A stretch of DNA of 37,629 nt from Faecalimonas sp. (GTDB lineage Bacteria; Bacillota; Clostridia; Lachnospirales; Lachnospiraceae): the NCBI GenBank assembly GCA_020024645.1, contig JAHHTN010000013.1, positions 1-37,629 of the forward strand. Reading direction: 5' to 3'. Below are positions 32,995 to 37,629 of this stretch, piece by piece. The number at the start of each line of letters is the position of its first letter. The stretch's first letter is position 1. The notes under the pieces were generated by a model. The model was not told where the DNA came from. It ran no database searches and was given only the letters and a program-made list of their open reading frames with translations. Made by a program: the position numbers and the translations under genes.

Positions 32995-34050
32995 TTATCC
33001 CTTCTTTGTTTCTAAAAGCGCCGACACTCCTTCATAAAGAGCCATATATTCCAAGCTATCTAATTCACAATTTTCCATACTCTCAATATACTTTCCAAGT
33101 AAATTGTCCTTATTTTTCTCCTTCAACTCTTCAAAACGATATGCCGGTTTTGTCTTATCTGTAATTTCTAAAATATTCCCAAATGGATCTATGTTAGAGA
33201 CATCAAATTCAATATCTGCATATCTGAAACCAGTAAGAATAATTTTATAAATATTTTTTATTCCTCGTTTCTCTATACTTGTTTTTATAATTTCTTTTAA
33301 CTGCATATTCGTTACTGTCTGATCTATCTCCAAACACATATGCACATATTCTCGCACAGCAAACGGTACAAATCTTGTTGTAACTATGCCGTTTTTTATC
33401 TGTCCCTCAATATATCCATGCTCACCCACATCATTTTTATCAATAGGTTCTAACGCTCCTGCATAAACTATTTTATCTTTTTCAATAGTTATTGGTTTAT
33501 GTATATGTCCTAATGCAATATAATTATATCCTAAAGAAATTAATTCATTTCTATTAATCGGTATATGTTTCTCATCTCCGCCATGTGCTAAAAGGATTTC
33601 CGTTTTTTGTTTCTTCCAAGCTTCTGCTTTTGCATATTTTCTTTCTGTAATTTCTCTCTGATAATAACTGAAACCATAAACAGCTGTATCATACTCAGGA
33701 AACTCTATGCAACTCAAGCGATCGCTAAGCAGTGGAAATACATTTTTACTCCAACGAAACGTCCTGTAATATGAATTCCATTTAACATAGTCATGGTTTC
33801 CCGCTATAAATACAACCTTGGTTTTTGTTAATTTAGCAAACAGGTAATCAACTTCTTTCAATTCTCGCAAAAGTGGTTGCCTATGAAACAAATCTCCCGA
33901 TATAAGCAATAAATTTATTTCTTTTTGTTCACATATCTCAACCACTTTTGCAAAACTTTCCCAAATTTCATTTCCACGATTTGCACTATACTTTTTTCCT
34001 GCGTCTGACTTTGCTCCCAAGTGCACGTCTGCTATATGAATAAACTTCAT
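32995..34050 (-). CDS. SbcD/YhaO-like metallophosphoesterase (nuclease)
   Basis: A 351-aa calcineurin-type phosphoesterase of the Mre11/SbcD/YhaO group, DNA exo/endonucleases that work with Rad50-type ATPases. The two-metal motifs are complete: DVH (8-10), GDLFHR (52-57), GNHD (84-87), AHGG (~155) and GHIH (~178-181). The C-terminal ~130 residues would bind the partner ATPase. The ATG at 34048-34050 lies inside the 3' end of the histidine-kinase gene (65-bp overlap), with AAAGGGGAGAAAG before it. It is thus coupled to a two-component system upstream and the ATPase downstream. Confidence 0.9.
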   Translation of the reverse strand: MKFIHIADVHLGAKSDAGKKYSANRGNEIWESFAKVVEICEQKEINLLLISGDLFHRQPLLRELKEVDYLFAKLTKTKVVFIAGNHDYVKWNSYYRTFRWSKNVFPLLSDRLSCIEFPEYDTAVYGFSYYQREITERKYAKAEAWKKQKTEILLAHGGDEKHIPINRNELISLGYNYIALGHIHKPITIEKDKIVYAGALEPIDKNDVGEHGYIEGQIKNGIVTTRFVPFAVREYVHMCLEIDQTVTNMQLKEIIKTSIEKRGIKNIYKIILTGFRYADIEFDVSNIDPFGNILEITDKTKPAYRFEELKEKNKDNLLGKYIESMENCELDSLEYMALYEGVSALLETKKG

Positions 34051-35188
34051 CTTTCTCCCCTTTCGGTAAACTTACAATAAATTTCGTCTGCTCTTCGTTA
34101 CTTTCTGCACGAATTGTTCCTGAGTGTAACTCTACAATTTCTTTCGCAATCGCTAACCCCAATCCAGCACCTCCTGTAGAACTTGATCTTGCATTATCCA
34201 CACGATAAAATTTCTCAAACAATCTATCTAATTTTTCTGCTGGAATTTGTTTACCTCTGTTTATAAATACAATCTCAATATGATTACCAGTATCTTTTGC
34301 CTTAATTTCTATAAGAGTGTCTGGATAACAATATGTAATAGCATTTCTCAAAATATTATCAAATACTCTTGCCAACTTATCTGGATCTCCCTCTACAACA
34401 AGATTTTCTTCTGTATACACTTTACACAAAAGATTTTTTTCCCGTAGAACTCCATATAACTCATCTGCCAACTGTTCTAACATCATACTTAGATTTAATT
34501 CTACTTTTTCTAATTCAATATTTTGTAAATTGAACCTTGTAATTTCAAAAAATTCACTAATTAGTTCTCCAAGTCGTATTGCCTTTTCCAACGAAATATG
34601 TGTATATCTCGCCCTCTCTTCTTCTGATATTTCTGGATGTGAGTCAAGCATACTTAGATATGCTACAATTGAAGTTAAAGGTGTTTTTAAATCATGTGCA
34701 AGAAAAACAACCAAATCATTTTTTCGATTTTCTGCCTCAATTGCTTCCATTTCTCTTTTTTTCAATGTTTCTTTAATTTTATTTAATCGTTTTTCAATTG
34801 GATTCAATTCTGTAATCAAATGTACTGGCTCTGTAGAATCCGAAATAATATTTTCAATTCCCGCTTCAATTTGATGAAGATAATTTGTCATCTTTGATAA
34901 TGCAATATAAAACAATAGCGCAAATAATGATAAAAAACCTACCACCATAAATACATCTTTATTATTTCCGATAAGCTTCCAATACCAATGTATTGCCGTT
35001 TCTTTTTCCACTCCTACATCCGTGAGTACATTTACAAAAATTCTCCCAAAACTTTCATTATATATACCATCGATAACATAATTCAGCAAAAATGTTCCTA
35101 CCAACACTGTCAGTGCCGTTACAAATACAGTCTGTAATAAAACACTTAATTTTAACTTTCGGTATTTATTCTTCAACTTTATATCCAA
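33986..35188 (-). CDS. VanS-like sensor histidine kinase
   Basis: A ~400-aa membrane histidine kinase. Two membrane helices (~14-37 and ~78-98) enclose a short extracytoplasmic loop of ~40 residues. The H-box LAHDLKTPLTSIVAYLSML (phospho-acceptor H165 from this start) and EFFEITRFNLQ closely resemble VanS, as do the DPDKLARVFDNILRNA N-box and GGAGLGLAIAKEI G-box. I place the start at TTG (35186-35188), giving LDIKLKNK, which matches the known VanS N-terminus; a TTG four codons on is the alternative, and an upstream GTG would lie deep in the regulator gene. It overlaps the regulator by 23 bp. No vanHAX genes are nearby. The signal is unknown, perhaps cell-wall related. Confidence 0.85.
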   Translation of the reverse strand: MDIKLKNKYRKLKLSVLLQTVFVTALTVLVGTFLLNYVIDGIYNESFGRIFVNVLTDVGVEKETAIHWYWKLIGNNKDVFMVVGFLSLFALLFYIALSKMTNYLHQIEAGIENIISDSTEPVHLITELNPIEKRLNKIKETLKKREMEAIEAENRKNDLVVFLAHDLKTPLTSIVAYLSMLDSHPEISEEERARYTHISLEKAIRLGELISEFFEITRFNLQNIELEKVELNLSMMLEQLADELYGVLREKNLLCKVYTEENLVVEGDPDKLARVFDNILRNAITYCYPDTLIEIKAKDTGNHIEIVFINRGKQIPAEKLDRLFEKFYRVDNARSSSTGGAGLGLAIAKEIVELHSGTIRAESNEEQTKFIVSLPKGEKDEVYSYSRRALGSKVRRRKKV

Positions 35189-35855
35189 CTCCCCATACGG
35201 TCTTAATAAAATCCGACTTTCCGGTCGGCTCACTCATTTTTTCTCTCAAATGTCTAATATGAACCATTACCGTATTATTACTATTTTTATAATACTGTTC
35301 TTTCCATACTGTTCTAAACAATTCTTCGGAGCTGATTACTCTTCCTCTGTTTTCACATAACAACCAAAGAATATCAAATTCAATTGGTGTCAACGTTAAT
35401 TCCTTATCATAATAAATACACTCATGCGAAGTTCTATTTAAAAATACAGCACCAAAATCAATAACATTCCCTTCATTTTTCCCCACATCATTATACTGTG
35501 TATATCGTCTTAACTGTGCTTTTACACGAGCAACTAGTTCAAGTGGATTAAATGGTTTCGGAATATAATCATCAGCCCCTAAAGTCAACCCTGTAATCTT
35601 GTCCATATATTCTATTTTGGCCGTAAGCATAATAACTGGAAATGTATACTTCTCTCGAATTTTTTTCAAAATCTCAAATCCATCAATATCCGGCAACATT
35701 ACATCTAAAAGTGCTAGGTCTATTTTTGTATTTGCTATACAATCGAGTGCTTCCTGACCTGTATAAAACTTATAAATACGATATTGGTCACTTTGTAAAT
35801 ATAATTCAACTACATCTGCAATTTCTCTTTCATCATCAACTACTAAAATATTCAT
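35166..35855 (-). CDS. VanR-like OmpR/PhoB-family response regulator
   Basis: A 229-aa response regulator. The receiver has D7-D8 and phospho-acceptor D51 (LALLDVMLPDIDGF), and the conserved K in KPFNPLELVARV. The C-terminal OmpR-type winged helix includes LTPIEFDILWLL and MVHIRHLREKM. The receiver's first ~60 residues look much like VanR. The ATG at 35853-35855 is used because AAAGGGGAAAAGAGT precedes it; longer readings cross the asnS terminator. It is the first gene of the regulator-kinase-SbcD-YhaN series. No clear promoter is seen between the asnS terminator and this start, so some read-through is possible. Confidence 0.9.
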   Translation of the reverse strand: MNILVVDDEREIADVVELYLQSDQYRIYKFYTGQEALDCIANTKIDLALLDVMLPDIDGFEILKKIREKYTFPVIMLTAKIEYMDKITGLTLGADDYIPKPFNPLELVARVKAQLRRYTQYNDVGKNEGNVIDFGAVFLNRTSHECIYYDKELTLTPIEFDILWLLCENRGRVISSEELFRTVWKEQYYKNSNNTVMVHIRHLREKMSEPTGKSDFIKTVWGVGYKVEE

Positions 35856-35881
35856 ACTCTTTTCCCCTTTATTTTTTAATA

Positions 35882-35919
35882 CAAAAGGACGTGGAAATTC
35901 ACTTTTCCCACGCCCCATT
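35882..35919 (-). terminator. intrinsic terminator after asnS
   Basis: On the minus strand GGGGCGTGGGAA pairs with TTCCACGTCC (one bulge, one G-U), followed by TTTTG. It starts ~7 bp after the asnS stop. Confidence 0.75.
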
Positions 35920-35926
35920 CTTCCTC

Positions 35927-37318
35927 TTATAATTCGCAGTTATTTACTGTTCTTGGGAAAGGAACAACATCTCTAATATTAGACATACCTGTCAAATACA
36001 TTACACAACGTTCAAATCCAAGCCCGAATCCTGCATGTCTTGTAGATCCATATTTTCTTAAATCTAAATAGAACTGATATTCTTCTGGTTTTAATCCCAT
36101 TTCATTCATACGAACTAATAACTTATTGTAGTCGTCCTCCCTCTGACTTCCTCCAATAATCTCTCCGATTCCTGGAACCAGGCAATCTACTGCTGCCACT
36201 GTTTTATTATCATCGTTCATTTTCATATAAAATGCTTTGATTTCTTTCGGATAATCTGTTACAAAAACAGGGCGTTTAAACACTTCTTCTGTAAGATAAC
36301 GCTCATGTTCTGTCTGTAAATCTGCTCCCCATGAAACTTTATAATCGAATTTGTCATTATTTTTTTCCAATAATTCGATTGCTTCTGTATATGTTACACG
36401 AGCAAATTCTGAGTTTGCAACATTATGTAAACGTTCCAAAAGTCCTTTATCAACAAAAGAATTAAAGAAATTCATTTCTTCCGGTGCATTTTCCAATACA
36501 TAATTAATAATATATTTCAGCATTGCTTCTGCAAGCATCATATTGTCATCTAAGTCTGCAAATGCAATCTCTGGTTCTACCATCCAAAACTCTGCAGCAT
36601 GCCTTGTTGTATTAGAATTTTCTGCTCTAAATGTAGGTCCAAATGTATAAATGTTACGAAATGCTTGTGCATATGTTTCACCATTTAACTGTCCACTTAC
36701 AGTAAGACTTGTTTCCTTGTTAAAGAAATCCTGACTATAATCTACTGTTCCATCTTCATTCTTTGGAAGGTTATCCATATCTAGAGTTGTTACTCTAAAC
36801 ATTTCCCCAGCACCTTCACAGTCACTTCCTGTAATAATTGGTGTATGGACATATACAAATCCTCTTTCTTGGAAGAATTGATGAATTGCATATGCGATTA
36901 AAGAACGAACACGAAATACCGCTTGAAATGTATTTGTTCTTGGACGTAAATGTGCAATTGTTCTTAAATATTCAAAACTATGACGTTTCTTCTGTAACGG
37001 ATAATCTGGTGCTGATGTTCCTTCAACAAGCACTTCTGTTGCCTGAATTTCAAATGGTTGTTTTGCCTGTGGTGTTGCTACTAATGTACCTTTTACAATA
37101 ATTGCTGCACCTACATTTAATTTAGAAATCTCTGCAAAATTTTCCATTGTATCATGATATACCACCTGTAATGTTTCAAAAAATGATCCGTCATTAACAA
37201 CGATAAATCCAAATGTTTTGGAATCACGAATACTTCTTACCCAGCCGCCAACACTTACTTCTTTGTCTAAATATTGTTCACGATTTTTATATAATTCTCT
37301 TACTGTTATTAATTCCAT
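35927..37318 (-). CDS. asnS: asparaginyl-tRNA synthetase
   Basis: A 463-aa class IIb synthetase that charges tRNA-Asn. The N-terminal OB-fold binds the anticodon (VSVGGWVRSIRDSKTFGFIV, 21-40). The catalytic core has motif 2 FRAENSNTTRHAAEFWMVEPE (near 231-251) and motif 3 GFGLGFERCVMYLTG near the end, and the length is normal. Start: AAAAAGGAGTTGGGAAA. It has its own promoter and terminator. Its presence suggests direct Asn-tRNA charging rather than sole reliance on transamidation. Confidence 0.97.
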   Translation of the reverse strand: MELITVRELYKNREQYLDKEVSVGGWVRSIRDSKTFGFIVVNDGSFFETLQVVYHDTMENFAEISKLNVGAAIIVKGTLVATPQAKQPFEIQATEVLVEGTSAPDYPLQKKRHSFEYLRTIAHLRPRTNTFQAVFRVRSLIAYAIHQFFQERGFVYVHTPIITGSDCEGAGEMFRVTTLDMDNLPKNEDGTVDYSQDFFNKETSLTVSGQLNGETYAQAFRNIYTFGPTFRAENSNTTRHAAEFWMVEPEIAFADLDDNMMLAEAMLKYIINYVLENAPEEMNFFNSFVDKGLLERLHNVANSEFARVTYTEAIELLEKNNDKFDYKVSWGADLQTEHERYLTEEVFKRPVFVTDYPKEIKAFYMKMNDDNKTVAAVDCLVPGIGEIIGGSQREDDYNKLLVRMNEMGLKPEEYQFYLDLRKYGSTRHAGFGLGFERCVMYLTGMSNIRDVVPFPRTVNNCEL

Positions 37319-37379
37319 TTTCCCAACTCCTTTTTATATTTAATTATCCTTCCAGACAATTATTCTCACTATTCTCTAT

Positions 37380-37408
37380 AGTATACCTTATTTTCCATTT
37401 TATCGCAA
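37380..37408 (-). promoter_or_regulatory. promoter of asnS
   Basis: On the minus strand TTGCGA (37403-37408) is 17 nt from TATACT (37380-37385), ~60 bp before asnS. No T-box motif is seen in the short leader. Confidence 0.75.
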
Positions 37409-37500
37409 TTACGAATAACAATATATTGGTTTAAAATAATCTTTTACAAACCAAAAGGTAATACAAACAAATAATAAATATAGCAAAATTAAGAAAAACC

Positions 37501-37529
37501 TTGAAAATTATACATCCATGATATATGAT
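37501..37529 (+). promoter_or_regulatory. promoter for a plus-strand gene beyond the window
   Basis: TTGAAA (37501-37506) is 17 nt from TATGAT (37524-37529). It would start a ~95-nt leader ending in AAGGAG at the window edge, so the coding region begins just outside. Confidence 0.75.
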
Positions 37530-37586
37530 TGTAACGTTAAAACAAGGTCTTGCAAAGATTTCGCCGATTCCCGGCGTAAAATGAAT

Positions 37587-37629
37587 CGTGTGTTCGTGAC
37601 CTTCCACACGTAAAACAAAACTAAAGGAG
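37587..37629 (+). promoter_or_regulatory. structured leader, possibly a preQ1-I-type riboswitch
   Basis: A 6-bp stem, CGTGTG (37587-37592) with CACACG (37605-37610), encloses the loop TTCGTGACCTTC and is followed by an A-rich tail TAAAACAAAACTA and the ribosome site AAGGAG. GTTC at the stem-loop junction, ACC later in the loop, the A-rich tail and ACTA are hallmarks of preQ1-I aptamers. Loop CCTT (37600-37603) can pair with AAGG (37624-37627) to form an H-type pseudoknot that hides the ribosome site. The downstream gene is outside the window, so the assignment is tentative. Confidence 0.42.

Noticed and set aside
33986..35855. A vancomycin-resistance gene cluster
   Set aside because: Only VanR/VanS-like proteins are present; no vanH, vanA/B-type ligase, vanX or vanY is seen. 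VanRS-like systems are common outside resistance clusters.

Overview
This window looks like a chromosomal stretch from a low-GC, anaerobic, spore-forming Firmicute, most likely a gut Lachnospiraceae-type Clostridia. The signs are AT-rich DNA, strong AGGAGG-type ribosome sites, a T-box leader, SpoIIE/YabP/YabQ/SpoVG/CotS-family sporulation genes, a GlgC/GlgD pair, an FprA flavodiiron protein and the long form of PRPP synthase. I see no phage, IS element, CRISPR array or rRNA. The genus cannot be fixed from this sequence alone. Almost all of the DNA is ordinary core genome, densely packed and mostly on the minus strand.

Layout, low to high coordinate. 1-2000: two minus-strand tRNA units (Phe-Gly and Tyr-Leu) flank fprA; a 54-bp perfect-armed palindrome lies beside fprA. 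2000-11200 (minus): the conserved Firmicute block HU, rqcP, yabP, yabQ, divIC, spoIIE, tilS, hpt, ftsH, ending in a cytoplasmic GH13 glycosidase that sits 15 bp after ftsH. This spoIIE encodes only the soluble part of the protein. 11200-14050: a phosphoglucomutase and a CotS-like spore-coat kinase homologue. 14050-17870: an ArsR-regulated unit of ArsR, DUF318/ArsP-type permease, G3E (CobW-like) GTPase, small thioredoxin and CCA-adding enzyme. 17900-21200: an Old Yellow Enzyme-type flavin/Fe-S reductase with an upstream AraC regulator that has two complete AraC DNA-binding domains. 21200-23000: proS under a proline T-box. 23000-26520: an RluA-type pseudouridine synthase, spoVG, glgD and glgC.

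26520-31450 is the only plus-strand gene block: murC, then three perfect DnaA boxes, then the replication genes dnaD and dnaC/dnaI, then prs, ending in a bidirectional terminator. 31500-35855 (minus) is a VanRS-like two-component system directly followed by an SbcD-like nuclease and a short Rad50/YhaN-like ATPase that carries a predicted transmembrane hairpin. 35900-37400 is asnS. The last 130 bases hold a plus-strand promoter and a structured leader ending in a Shine-Dalgarno at the window edge; it resembles a preQ1-I riboswitch.

Functionally the window mixes translation (tRNAs, cca, tilS, proS, asnS, rqcP), sporulation, glycogen/alpha-glucan and glucose-phosphate metabolism, replication initiation and stress functions. 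The most interesting parts are the ArsR/permease/GTPase/thioredoxin unit, the two-component system linked to a membrane Rad50-like complex, the DnaA-box cluster before dnaD, the tandem-domain AraC regulator and the terminal leader.
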